Notes: generated by a model from the letters alone, not told the origin. Shown: positions 1 to 6,732, counted from the stretch's first letter. The stretch: 7,796 nucleotides of DNA from Burkholderiales bacterium (GCA_025352345.1 JANXTP010000214.1:1-7796), one strand, 5' to 3'. Translations and numbers: made by a program.

Positions 1-382
1 CTCGATCCCCGACTTCCGCGGCGATCGCGAACAGCTGATCCAGGCGGTGCTCAACATCGCCCACAACGCCGCACAGGCGCTGGCCGAGCAGGTGGCCAGC
101 GGTGACGCGCAGATCGTGCTGCGCACGCGCATCGCCCGACAGGTCACGCTGGGCAAACAACGGTACCGATTGGCACTGGAATTGCATATCCAGGACAACG
201 GCCCAGGCATCGCGGAATCCATCCGTGATCGCATCTTCTATCCGCTGGTCTCGGGGCGAGAAGGTGGCTCCGGGCTGGGATTGACGTTGGCGCAGACATT
301 CGTGCAGCAGCACCAGGGAACGATCGAGTGTGAAAGCGAACCCGGAAGAACCAAGTTCAAGATCGTGATTCCGCTGCCCTGA
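1..382 (+). CDS. ntrB: Nitrogen regulation sensor histidine kinase NtrB (GlnL), C-terminal part
   Basis: This is the 3' end of a gene that enters from the left; the first full codon begins at base 2 and the frame ends at a TGA at 380-382. What remains is the ATP-binding (HATPase_c) domain. The opening residues, DFRGDREQLIQAVLNIAHNA, match the N-box region typical of NtrB. They are followed by a G1 box (DNGPGI) and a G2 box (GGSGLGLTLAQ), and the protein ends in IVIPLP. The phospho-accepting histidine and the PAS sensor domain lie outside the window. NtrB phosphorylates or dephosphorylates NtrC in the cytoplasm according to nitrogen status, under control of the PII protein GlnB. The assignment to NtrB rather than another kinase rests on this residue pattern and on ntrC following directly. 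An internal GTG at 47 is not the start. Confidence 0.93.
   Translation, partial: SIPDFRGDREQLIQAVLNIAHNAAQALAEQVASGDAQIVLRTRIARQVTLGKQRYRLALELHIQDNGPGIAESIRDRIFYPLVSGREGGSGLGLTLAQTFVQQHQGTIECESEPGRTKFKIVIPLP
171..187 (+). promoter_or_regulatory. Candidate sigma-54 (-24/-12) promoter inside ntrB, reading toward ntrC
   Basis: The sequence TGGCACTGGAATTGCAT matches the sigma-54 core pattern TGGCAC-N5-TTGCW exactly in both elements and their spacing. The flanking T at 170 and T at 189 also fit the extended consensus. A transcript would start near base 197 and run about 240 bases to the ntrC start codon. The site lies in coding sequence (it encodes part of LALELHI in NtrB), so a chance match is possible. 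The context is suggestive because NtrC itself activates sigma-54 promoters. No convincing canonical NtrC enhancer pair was seen between 1 and 170. Confidence 0.5.
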
Positions 383-394
383 GATCTTTTCCGT

Positions 395-414
395 GCACCG
401 CAGCGCGTGGGTGC
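395..414. repeat. Inverted repeat GCACC-N10-GGTGC in the ntrB-ntrC gap
   Basis: GCACC (395-399) and GGTGC (410-414) form a 5-base dyad, preceded by T (394) and followed by G (415). The arms are the same words as NtrC half-sites (TGCACC / GGTGCA), but they are 10 bases apart instead of the usual 5. The element may be a diverged NtrC operator, a weak hairpin in the ntrC leader, or chance. Confidence 0.3.
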
Positions 415-435
415 GTCCCATCGAAGAGGCAGTGA

Positions 436-1995
436 ATGAAACCCATCTGGATCGTTGACGACGACCAATCCATCCGCTTCGTGCTTGAAAAGGCGCTGGC
501 GCGCGAAGACCTGGCGGTGCGCAGTTTCACCAACCCGCGCGACGTGCTGATCGCGCTGGAAGACGACGTGCCGCAGGTGCTGGTGTCTGACATCCGGATG
601 CCGGGTGGTTCGGGCATCGACCTGCTGGCCAAGGTCAAGCAGAAACACCCGGAACTGCAGGTCATCATCATGACCGCGTATTCCGATCTCGACAGCGCGG
701 TCAGCGCCTTCCAGGGCGGCGCTTTCGAGTACCTGCCCAAGCCCTTCGACGTGCCGAAAGCGGTCGAGCTGATCCGCCGCGCGCTCGATGAAAGCATGCG
801 CGAAGCGGTACGCGACGAACGGCTCTCCGAGATGCCGGAGATGCTTGGTCAGGCGCCGGCAATGCAGGATGTCTTCCGCGCGATCGGCCGCCTGAGCCAG
901 AGCATCGTCACCGTGCTGATCACCGGTGAATCGGGGTCGGGCAAGGAACTGGTCGCGCAGGCGCTGCACAAGCACAGTCCGCGCGCCAGTGGCCCATTCG
1001 TCGCGATCAACACCGCAGCGATCCCGAAGGATCTGCTGGAGTCCGAATTGTTCGGCCACGAGCGAGGCGCCTTCACCGGCGCCCAAACCACGCGACGCGG
1101 TCGCTTCGAGCAGGCCGATGGCGGCACGCTGTTCCTTGACGAGATCGGCGACATGCCTTTCGACCTGCAGACGCGGCTGCTGCGGGTACTCAGCGACGGC
1201 CAGTTCTACCGCGTCGGTGGTCACAACCCGATGCGCAGCAATGTCCGCGTGATCGCCGCCACCCACCAGAACCTTGAGGACCGGGTCAAGCTGGGCATCT
1301 TCCGTGAAGATTTATTCCACCGGCTCAATGTCATCCGGCTGCGGTTGCCGGCGCTGCGCGAGCGCCAGGAAGACGTGCCCGCGCTGGCCCGCTTCTTTTT
1401 GCAGAAAAGCGCCAAGGACCTGGGTGTCGAAGCCAAGCGCATCACCGAGGCCGCCCTGTCGCGCATGGTGCAGTTCGACTTCCCCGGCAACGTCCGCCAG
1501 CTGGAGAACATTTGCCACTGGTTGACGGTGATGGCGCCAGCTCAATCGATTGAGCCGAAGGACCTGCCGCCAGAGTTGCAGTCGTTTTCGCCTCAGGCAG
1601 CATCAGTGCCGGCTCCAGCAGCACCACTGTCCGCGGTGGTTGTGCCGCCAGCGTCCGTGCCGATGCCGGGGGCGCACGATGCAGTTGCTGCGGCAGACAT
1701 CGCGCACGACGTCAGCGGTCCGCACGCCGCACTGACTGACCTTCATGCCGAGCCAGTGCCAGGTCCGGACACATCGCCCTCGCGCTGGCTGGTCGACCTG
1801 GAGCGTGAATCGCGCAGCCTGTTGCTGTCGGGCGAACCGCAGGTCTGGGACATCCTGACCCGCAAGTTCGAGGCGCAGCTGATCCACACCGCGCTCGATC
1901 TGACCCGTGGTCGCCGCATCGAGGCTGCTCAAAAGCTCGGCATCGGCCGCAACACGATCACCCGCAAGATCCAGGAGCTCGGACTCGACGATTGA
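436..1995 (+). CDS. ntrC: Nitrogen regulation response regulator NtrC (GlnG), sigma-54 activator
   Basis: NtrC is a cytoplasmic transcription activator. When NtrB phosphorylates it, it forms oligomers and uses ATP hydrolysis to open sigma-54 RNA polymerase promoters of nitrogen-assimilation genes. Domains in order: receiver (about 1-120) with the acidic pocket DDD at 8-10, phospho-acceptor D52, T80 and K102; AAA+ domain (about 138-372) with Walker A GESGSGKE at 164-171, the sigma-54-contacting GAFTGA loop at 211-216 and Walker B TLFLDE at 231-236; and a C-terminal FIS-type helix-turn-helix (about 477-519) containing IEAAQKLGIGRNTITRKIQE. At 519 residues it is about 50 longer than the E. coli protein. 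The excess is a Pro/Ala-rich linker at about 384-450. The ATG at 436 has an AAGAGG ribosome site at 424-429. It follows ntrB after 53 bases, as in a classic ntrBC operon, and may also be transcribed from the sigma-54-like site at 171-187. Confidence 0.97.
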   Translation: MKPIWIVDDDQSIRFVLEKALAREDLAVRSFTNPRDVLIALEDDVPQVLVSDIRMPGGSGIDLLAKVKQKHPELQVIIMTAYSDLDSAVSAFQGGAFEYLPKPFDVPKAVELIRRALDESMREAVRDERLSEMPEMLGQAPAMQDVFRAIGRLSQSIVTVLITGESGSGKELVAQALHKHSPRASGPFVAINTAAIPKDLLESELFGHERGAFTGAQTTRRGRFEQADGGTLFLDEIGDMPFDLQTRLLRVLSDGQFYRVGGHNPMRSNVRVIAATHQNLEDRVKLGIFREDLFHRLNVIRLRLPALRERQEDVPALARFFLQKSAKDLGVEAKRITEAALSRMVQFDFPGNVRQLENICHWLTVMAPAQSIEPKDLPPELQSFSPQAASVPAPAAPLSAVVVPPASVPMPGAHDAVAAADIAHDVSGPHAALTDLHAEPVPGPDTSPSRWLVDLERESRSLLLSGEPQVWDILTRKFEAQLIHTALDLTRGRRIEAAQKLGIGRNTITRKIQELGLDD

Positions 1996-2020
1996 AAGGG
2001 CGAGAAGCTCTTTCGGTCGA

Positions 2021-2794
2021 TCAGGTCGACTCGCTCAAGGCCATCCACACTGGCGCGTGGTCGCTGGGCCGTTCGTTCTTGCGTGGCAGCTTGTCGATGG
2101 CGCAGGCGGTGACCTGTGATTTCAGCGCTTCGCTGACCAGAATGTGGTCGATTCGCAGCCCCTGGTTCTTGCGGAACGCGAGCATCCGGTAATCCCACCA
2201 GCTCCAACTCTTGGGCGGCTGTTCGAACAGCCGAAACGCATCGTGCAGGCCGAGCGCCAGCAGTTTCTGAAAGTGCGCGCGTTCTTGCGGCGTGCACAGC
2301 ACCTGGCCGACCCAGGCGGCCGGGTCGTGCACATCCCGGTCTTCGGGTGCGATGTTGAAATCGCCGACCAGCACCAGCTTCGCGTGCGTTTGCAGCTCAT
2401 GCTGCAGCCACGCGTGCAGCCCAGCCAGCCATGCCATCTTGTACTGAAACTTGTCGCTGTCGGGCGCCTGCCCATTCGGGATGTAGGCGCCGATCACCCG
2501 CACGTCGCGCAGCGTGGCGGTGATCACGCGGGCCTGCTCGTCGGCATGGCCGGGGATGTTCTTGACCACCGCCTCGACCGGCTCGCGCGTTAGCAGCGCG
2601 ACGCCGTTGTAGGTCTTCTGCCCGAACCACTGCGATTGGTAGCCGATGGCCGCCAGTTCGGCGTGTGGAAACTTGTCATCGGTGAGCTTGGTTTCCTGCA
2701 GGCACAGCGCATCGGGCTGATGCGCGGACAACCAGTCCAGCACTTGCGGCAGGCGCACGGCGAGGGAGTTGACGTTCCAGGTCGCGAGTTTCAA
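2021..2794 (-). CDS. xthA: Exodeoxyribonuclease III (XthA), TTG start
   Basis: This is a Mg-dependent AP endonuclease and 3'-5' exonuclease of the endonuclease/exonuclease/phosphatase family, acting in base-excision repair of abasic and oxidised sites. The frame is open up to 2917, but the TTG at 2794-2792 is the best start. It gives MKLATWNVNSL at the N-terminus, places N7 and E34 exactly as in E. coli exonuclease III, avoids overlap with the upstream gene, and has GGGGA four bases upstream. The product is 257 residues, normal for the family. Visible active-site residues are N7, E34 (LQETK), Y104 (AYIPNG), D145 and N147 (VGDFNIAPED), D216 (RIDHIL), and D245-H246 (PSDHAPV). All family catalytic positions are present, so it should be active. 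It lies 70 bases downstream of the yihY-like gene on the same strand and ends 25 bases from the convergent ntrC stop. Confidence 0.95.
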   Translation of the reverse strand: MKLATWNVNSLAVRLPQVLDWLSAHQPDALCLQETKLTDDKFPHAELAAIGYQSQWFGQKTYNGVALLTREPVEAVVKNIPGHADEQARVITATLRDVRVIGAYIPNGQAPDSDKFQYKMAWLAGLHAWLQHELQTHAKLVLVGDFNIAPEDRDVHDPAAWVGQVLCTPQERAHFQKLLALGLHDAFRLFEQPPKSWSWWDYRMLAFRKNQGLRIDHILVSEALKSQVTACAIDKLPRKNERPSDHAPVWMALSEST

Positions 2795-2864
2795 GGCATC
2801 CCCGATGTGTCGCCCCGGCAGCGCGGCAGCGACATTGTGCCTCGCACCGCAGGGGGCTTCGACC

Positions 2865-3680
2865 TCAGCGCCGCACGCTGGGCTTCGATCGGGCGCCAGC
2901 GCCCAGGCTGGCCGCAATGAGCCCTGCGGTCAGCGTTACCAGCCAGCAAAAATAGACCCACAGCAAGAAGACAGGAAACACCGCGAAGGTGCCGTAGATG
3001 GCCTTGTAGGTGGGGATCTTCAGCACATACGCTGCGAAGCCGCGTTTGCCCAGCTCAAGCGACGCGCTGGCGATCAAACCACCGACCATCGCGTCGCGCC
3101 AGCGCACCCTGGTGTTCGGCAGGTAACGGAACAGGCTGGTCAGGCCCACCCAGTTCAGCGCTGCCGGACCCAGGCCCAGCACGAACGTGGCCGAGGCCGG
3201 CACCGGACCCAGCACCCCCATCGACAACCCCAGCAGGTACGACGATGCCCACAGGCTCGTGCCCAGCATGGGCGGCCCAACGATCAGCGCCAGCAGGTAC
3301 AGACACGCGCGCTTGAGCAGCGGGCGATTACGCTTGACTTGCCAGATCTGGTTGAAAGCGTTTTCCACCGTGAACAACATCGCGATGGCGGCCACCAGCA
3401 AGAACGGCGCCCCGATCCATGTCAGACCGCTGGCCTTGGCGGCAAATTGATGCAGGTATTGGATGACCGTGCGCGCGATGTCTGGCGGAAGCATGCTGGC
3501 CAGCAGATCCGTTTCGAGCCTGGCTTCGAAGCGGCTGAACGCTGGAAACCTGGAGAGCAGGCCGAAGCTCACGGCAAGAAAGGGCACGACGGACAGCAGG
3601 GTCGTGAACGTCAGGCTGCCGGCCACCTGGGGCAGGCGTTCCTGCCGCGCGCGGCGGATCTTGTGGATCAGTCTGTACAT
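2865..3680 (-). CDS. yihY: YihY/BrkB (virulence factor BrkB) family inner-membrane protein
   Basis: This is a polytopic inner-membrane protein of the YihY/BrkB (UPF0761) family. The Bordetella member was named for serum resistance, but the biochemical role of the family is not established. The 271-residue length is close to E. coli YihY. A basic N-terminus (KIRRARQERLP) precedes the family's early hallmark AGSLTFTTLLSVVPFLAVSF (about 20-39). Six hydrophobic segments follow in order: about 20-45, 84-108, 124-150, 163-185, 200-222 and 230-262. Between them, VENAFNQIWQVKRNRP (about 105-120) and the late AIYGTFAVFPVFLLWVYFCW are also typical. The ATG at 3680-3678 is the first possible start, because an in-frame TAG lies at 3728-3726; no good ribosome site precedes it. 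It may be cotranscribed with xthA and is divergent from the lipid-transport operon. Confidence 0.9.
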   Translation of the reverse strand: MYRLIHKIRRARQERLPQVAGSLTFTTLLSVVPFLAVSFGLLSRFPAFSRFEARLETDLLASMLPPDIARTVIQYLHQFAAKASGLTWIGAPFLLVAAIAMLFTVENAFNQIWQVKRNRPLLKRACLYLLALIVGPPMLGTSLWASSYLLGLSMGVLGPVPASATFVLGLGPAALNWVGLTSLFRYLPNTRVRWRDAMVGGLIASASLELGKRGFAAYVLKIPTYKAIYGTFAVFPVFLLWVYFCWLVTLTAGLIAASLGAGARSKPSVRR

Positions 3681-3762
3681 GGGGTTGCGGGTGTGGGTGG
3701 CGGCGATCGACCAATGCCTTTTCGCCTACAGCACCTCAGGGCGCTTGCCGACGCTGGCGGTT

Positions 3763-3793
3763 CGGCCGGTGCAGGACGATCTGCATGCGGCCG
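3763..3793. repeat. Imperfect hairpin in the yihY/mlaE divergent region
   Basis: CGGCCG at 3763-3768 pairs with CGGCCG at 3788-3793, and TGCA at 3770-3773 pairs with TGCA at 3782-3785. A small internal loop separates the two stems, and the terminal loop is 8 bases. It sits in the 145-base gap between the divergent yihY and mlaE starts, 33 bases before the mlaE ATG. It could be an operator or a leader hairpin. No convincing -35/-10 pair was found in the gap on either strand. Confidence 0.3.
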
Positions 3794-3815
3794 GTATTGT
3801 TGTCCGCCGCTGATC

Positions 3816-3820
3816 AAGGA
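3816..3820 (+). promoter_or_regulatory. Ribosome binding site of the mlaE-like gene
   Basis: AAGGA is followed by five bases and the ATG at 3826. This supports the chosen start and therefore the presence of the full N-terminal STAS domain. Confidence 0.75.
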
Positions 3821-3825
3821 CTGAG

Positions 3826-4941
3826 ATGACACCTGCGTCTGTAACCCACGTGATGCCGGACAGCCTGGTCCTGTTCGGGCACTGGACCGCCAGCGGCATG
3901 GAGGGCATAGGACGCCAGATCGCTGGCCTGCAAGGTGCCACGGCGACCGTCGACGGCCGTGGCATCGAGGCCCTGGACACCGCCGGAGCCTGGATGCTGC
4001 AGCGCTTGCTGATGCGACTGCGGGGCGAAGGCGTGGACGTTCCTGCCGTGTGCGGCCTGCCTCCCGCGTTCGCTCGGCTGCTCGATCTGGTGGCACAGCG
4101 CATGGTCGCGCAGACGGCGCTGCCGGCCGTCGCTGCGCCGGCTCAGCCGTCGGCGATGGCGCGCCTGGGGCAATCCAGCGCGGCGGTGTTCAGCGAGGCC
4201 CAGGCGCTGCTCGCCTTCATCGGCAAGGTGAGCCTCGCAGCGGCCGGCTGTATCGCGCATCCCGGGCGCATCCGCTGGCGGCCGATCGTCTACAACATCC
4301 GCAGCGCCGGGGTTGACGCGCTGCTTATCGTTGGCCTGCTGTCCTTTCTGCTCGGCGTGGTCGTGGCCTACCAGGGTGGCGATCAGCTGAAGCCCTACGG
4401 TGCCAACATCTACATCGCTGACCTGCTCGGGCTGTCGATGCTGCGCGAGTTCGCACCGCTGATCACCGCGATCATCATTGCGGGGCGATCCGGCTCTGCC
4501 TATGCCGCGCAGATCGGCACGATGTCGGTCACCGAGGAGATCGACGCGATGCGCACGCTGGGCATCCCGCCGCTCGAAATGCTGGTGCTGCCGAAGATCG
4601 CGGCGCTGCTGATCGCGCTGCCGCTGCTCACCGTGTTTGCTGATGCCCTCGGCGTGCTGGGCGGCATGTGCATGGCGAGCGTGCAGCTGGGCGTCAGCTT
4701 CGTCGAATTCGCTGATCGCTTCGGCAAGGCCGTCAGCCCGACCACCTTGCTGGTCGGCGTCGGCAAGGCGCCGGCCTTCGCGGCCGTCATCGTCGTGGTC
4801 GGCTGTTTCCAGGGCTTGCGCACCCACGGCGGCGCCGACAGCGTGGGCCGGCAGACCACGCGCAGCGTCGTGCAGGCGATCTTCCTGGTGATCATCACCG
4901 ACGCGCTGTTCTCGATCGCCTTCAGTGCGCTGCACCTCTGA
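3826..4941 (+). CDS. mlaE: MlaE-type lipid ABC transporter permease with N-terminal STAS (MlaB-like) domain
   Basis: This is the inner-membrane permease of an MCE-type lipid transporter. The first ~95 residues form a soluble STAS domain like MlaB, with DTAG at 51-54. T52 aligns by number with the threonine important for E. coli MlaB function. A linker rich in Ala leads to the permease domain (about 150-371). That domain has an amphipathic N-terminal stretch, then hydrophobic helices starting at GVDALLIVGLLSFLLGVVVAYQ (from residue 162). The highly conserved cytoplasmic coupling region is present: AGRSGSAYAAQIGTMSVTEEIDAMRTLG, with E237, E238 and D240. The end SAFSALHL-like tail is normal for MlaE. 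E. coli encodes MlaB (97 aa) and MlaE (260 aa) separately; here they are one 371-residue chain, an arrangement known in many proteobacteria. It is the first gene of a four-gene operon, and the ATPase start follows its stop by 16 bases. Confidence 0.95.
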   Translation: MTPASVTHVMPDSLVLFGHWTASGMEGIGRQIAGLQGATATVDGRGIEALDTAGAWMLQRLLMRLRGEGVDVPAVCGLPPAFARLLDLVAQRMVAQTALPAVAAPAQPSAMARLGQSSAAVFSEAQALLAFIGKVSLAAAGCIAHPGRIRWRPIVYNIRSAGVDALLIVGLLSFLLGVVVAYQGGDQLKPYGANIYIADLLGLSMLREFAPLITAIIIAGRSGSAYAAQIGTMSVTEEIDAMRTLGIPPLEMLVLPKIAALLIALPLLTVFADALGVLGGMCMASVQLGVSFVEFADRFGKAVSPTTLLVGVGKAPAFAAVIVVVGCFQGLRTHGGADSVGRQTTRSVVQAIFLVIITDALFSIAFSALHL

Positions 4942-4957
4942 GACCACGGAACAAGAG

Positions 4958-5773
4958 ATGGGCGACAGCGTCATCGAGATGAAACAGGTCACGACACGCT
5001 TTGGCGATCACGTCGTGCATGCAGGCATCGACCTGGAGGTGCGGCGTGCCGAGGTGTTCGCGCTGATCGGTGGCAGTGGTTCCGGCAAGTCGACGCTGCT
5101 GCGCGAGATGATCCTGCTGCAACGCCCCGATGCCGGCGCGATCCGCGTGCTCGGCATCGACCTGATGGGCATCGACGACGCCAATGCGCAGTCCCTGCGC
5201 CAGCGCTGGGGCGTGCTGTTCCAGCATGGCGGGCTGTTCGGCTCGCTGACGGTGCTGGAGAACGTCGGCCTGCCTCTGCGCGAGCACACCATGCTCGACG
5301 ACGCCCTGATTGATGAAATTGCCGCCTGGAAGATCGAGATGGCGGGCCTCGCACCCGAGGTCGGCGCGCAGTACCCATCGGAGCTCAGCGGCGGCATGCT
5401 CAAGCGCGCCTCGCTGGCCCGCGCACTGGCGCTCGACCCCGAGCTGCTGTTCCTCGACGAGCCCACCGCCGGGCTCGACCCGATCAGCGCCGGCAGCTTC
5501 GACGAACTGGTGCTGACGCTGCGCGATCTGTTCGGCCTGACCATCGTGATGGTCACCCATGACCTCGACCTGCTGTGGCGCGTGGCCGACCGCGTTGCGG
5601 TGCTGGGCGATGGCGTGGTGCAGGGCGTGGGTTCGATGGCCGAGTTGTCAAAGATGGATAACCCGTCGATACGACCGTACTTCGATGGCGCGCGGGGCAG
5701 GGCGGCCCAGTCGGATCTCGCGGCGCGCGTCGATGAACAACACCTCAAGGAGCTCACATCGAAACCAAGGTGA
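4958..5773 (+). CDS. mlaF: MlaF-type ABC transporter ATP-binding protein
   Basis: This cytoplasmic ATPase powers the MlaE-like permease. The 271-residue protein from the ATG at 4958 has all nucleotide-binding elements intact: Walker A GGSGSGKST (38-46), Q-loop Q89 (LFQHGGLF, a wording typical of MlaF), signature LSGGM (143-147), Walker B LLFLDE with D167 and catalytic E168, and H-loop H201 (MVTHD). The tail ends NPSIRPYFDGARGR and then a polar stretch of about 25 residues. A GTG at 4925 would add 11 residues and overlap mlaE, but the added peptide is not family-like. The ATG has GGA at 4948-4950 at acceptable spacing and gives the expected N-terminus, MGDSVIEMKQV. Its last codons overlap the next gene (GTGA at 5770-5773). 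Confidence 0.95.
   Translation: MGDSVIEMKQVTTRFGDHVVHAGIDLEVRRAEVFALIGGSGSGKSTLLREMILLQRPDAGAIRVLGIDLMGIDDANAQSLRQRWGVLFQHGGLFGSLTVLENVGLPLREHTMLDDALIDEIAAWKIEMAGLAPEVGAQYPSELSGGMLKRASLARALALDPELLFLDEPTAGLDPISAGSFDELVLTLRDLFGLTIVMVTHDLDLLWRVADRVAVLGDGVVQGVGSMAELSKMDNPSIRPYFDGARGRAAQSDLAARVDEQHLKELTSKPR
5747..5752 (+). promoter_or_regulatory. Shine-Dalgarno for the MCE gene, pointing to an ATC start codon
   Basis: AAGGAG is a perfect ribosome site. The usual 5-base spacing leads to ATC at 5758, not to the GTG at 5770, which lies 17 bases away. Reading from 5758 gives xETKVNHTLVGAF, the N-terminus expected for this protein class (usually METK or METR). The site therefore argues for non-canonical ATC initiation or an ATG-to-ATC change. 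Confidence 0.6.
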
Positions 5774-6732
5774 ACCACACGCTGGTCGGCGCCTTCGTGC
5801 TGTTGCTGGTCACCGCGTTGATCGCCGGCGCCCTGTGGCTGGCCTCTGGCGGCGCCTTGCGCAAGCAGTACGACCTGTACCTGGCGATCGAGGACGAGTC
5901 GGTCGCCGGGCTGAACCTGAACGCGCCGGTCAAGTACAACGGCGTCGAAATCGGCAAGGTGCGCCTCATTGCGCTCGACCGCGCGAACCCGGAGCGGGTG
6001 CGGTTGGTGCTCGCCATCGAGCGCGGCACGCCGATCAAGGAAGACACGGTGGCGGTGTTGAAGACCCAAGGGCTCACTGGCATCGCCTATGTCGAGCTGG
6101 GTGGCAGCACCACGGCGTCGCCGCCGTTGCAGGTCAGCGAAGGGGAGACCTACCCGATCATCCACACCAAGCCCTCGCTGAGCACCCGGCTGGAAAACGT
6201 GCTGACCACCGTGCTGGCCAAGCTCGACAGCACCTCGAGCAACATCGATGCGATCCTCAGCGATGCGAACCGCGAGGCCTTCAGCCGCACGCTCGCCAAC
6301 CTGGCGGCGGTGTCGGATTCGATCGCGGCGCGACGCGACAGCATCGACAGCGGCATCGCCAATGCCTCGCGCACCTTTGACCACACCGCGCGCGCCACCG
6401 CCCAGCTCGGCCCGCTGATCGAGCGCGTCGGCCGCAGCGCCGAGTCGGTGGAGAAGCTCGGTGATGCCGCTGCGCAGGCGAGCCAGCGGGCCGGCGAGAC
6501 CGTCGATGCGGTCGGCGCCGATGTGCAGCGCTTCACCGCGCAGACGCTGCCGGAACTGCAGCGCCTGCTGGGCGAACTGAGCGTGCTGTCGGCCTCGCTG
6601 CGGCGCCTCAGCGAGCAGACCGAACGCAACCCGTCGGGCTTGTTGGTCGGCCGCAGCCCGGTGCCACCCGGACCTGGTGAAACATCGGCGGAGGGCACGC
6701 CGCCGTCATCGACCCGAAAGATTGCGCCATGA
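5770..6732 (+). CDS. MCE (MlaD) family membrane-anchored lipid-transport protein
   Basis: This is the periplasmic substrate-handling subunit of the transporter. An N-terminal membrane anchor (VGAFVLLLVTALIAGALWLASGG, about 6-28) is followed by a single MCE domain (about 33-115). The MCE hallmarks are AGLNLNAPVKYNGVEIGKV and IKEDTVAVLKTQGLTGIAYVELGG. After the domain comes a long helical, Ala/Ser/Glu-rich region (about 140-285), likely to form the hexameric tunnel or coiled coil. The Pro-rich tail contains ERNPSGLLVGR and PPGPGE, a C-terminal pattern I associate with MCE proteins encoded beside a PqiC-like lipoprotein. At 320 residues it is much longer than E. coli MlaD (183). The given start is the first standard codon (GTG at 5770); an ATC at 5758 with a good ribosome site would add four residues and is biologically more plausible. 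The stop overlaps the next ATG (ATGA at 6729-6732). Confidence 0.93.
   Translation: MNHTLVGAFVLLLVTALIAGALWLASGGALRKQYDLYLAIEDESVAGLNLNAPVKYNGVEIGKVRLIALDRANPERVRLVLAIERGTPIKEDTVAVLKTQGLTGIAYVELGGSTTASPPLQVSEGETYPIIHTKPSLSTRLENVLTTVLAKLDSTSSNIDAILSDANREAFSRTLANLAAVSDSIAARRDSIDSGIANASRTFDHTARATAQLGPLIERVGRSAESVEKLGDAAAQASQRAGETVDAVGADVQRFTAQTLPELQRLLGELSVLSASLRRLSEQTERNPSGLLVGRSPVPPGPGETSAEGTPPSSTRKIAP

Noticed and set aside
238..1266. Long minus-strand open frame (342 codons) antisense to ntrB/ntrC
   Set aside because: It mirrors the codon pattern of the intact ntrC frame, is rich in Arg/His/Asp/Gln as expected of a GC-rich antisense shadow, and shows no recognisable domain.
2016..2030. Dyad GTCGA-N5-TCGAC at the ntrC/xthA convergent junction as a terminator
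   Set aside because: Only a 5-base stem, no T-run on either side, and it overlaps the xthA stop; too weak to call in GC-rich DNA.
2769..3824. Plus-strand open frame of 351 codons antisense to yihY and xthA
   Set aside because: Low-complexity Gln/Arg/His-rich translation with no domain, lying over two genes with clear family matches on the other strand.
4925..4957. GTG at 4925 as the ATPase start, overlapping the end of mlaE
   Set aside because: The added residues (MRCTSETTEQE) are not family-like, and the ATG at 4958 has a ribosome site and gives a normal MlaF N-terminus.
3814..4992. Minus-strand open frame of 392 codons antisense to the MlaE permease
   Set aside because: Composition is dominated by Asp/Arg/His/Gln, typical of the antisense of a GC-rich membrane-protein gene; the plus-strand frame carries unmistakable MlaE motifs.
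5008..6384. Minus-strand open frame of 458 codons spanning the ATPase and MCE genes
   Set aside because: It crosses two well-supported genes, has no domain, and changes composition in step with the sense genes, so it is an antisense shadow.
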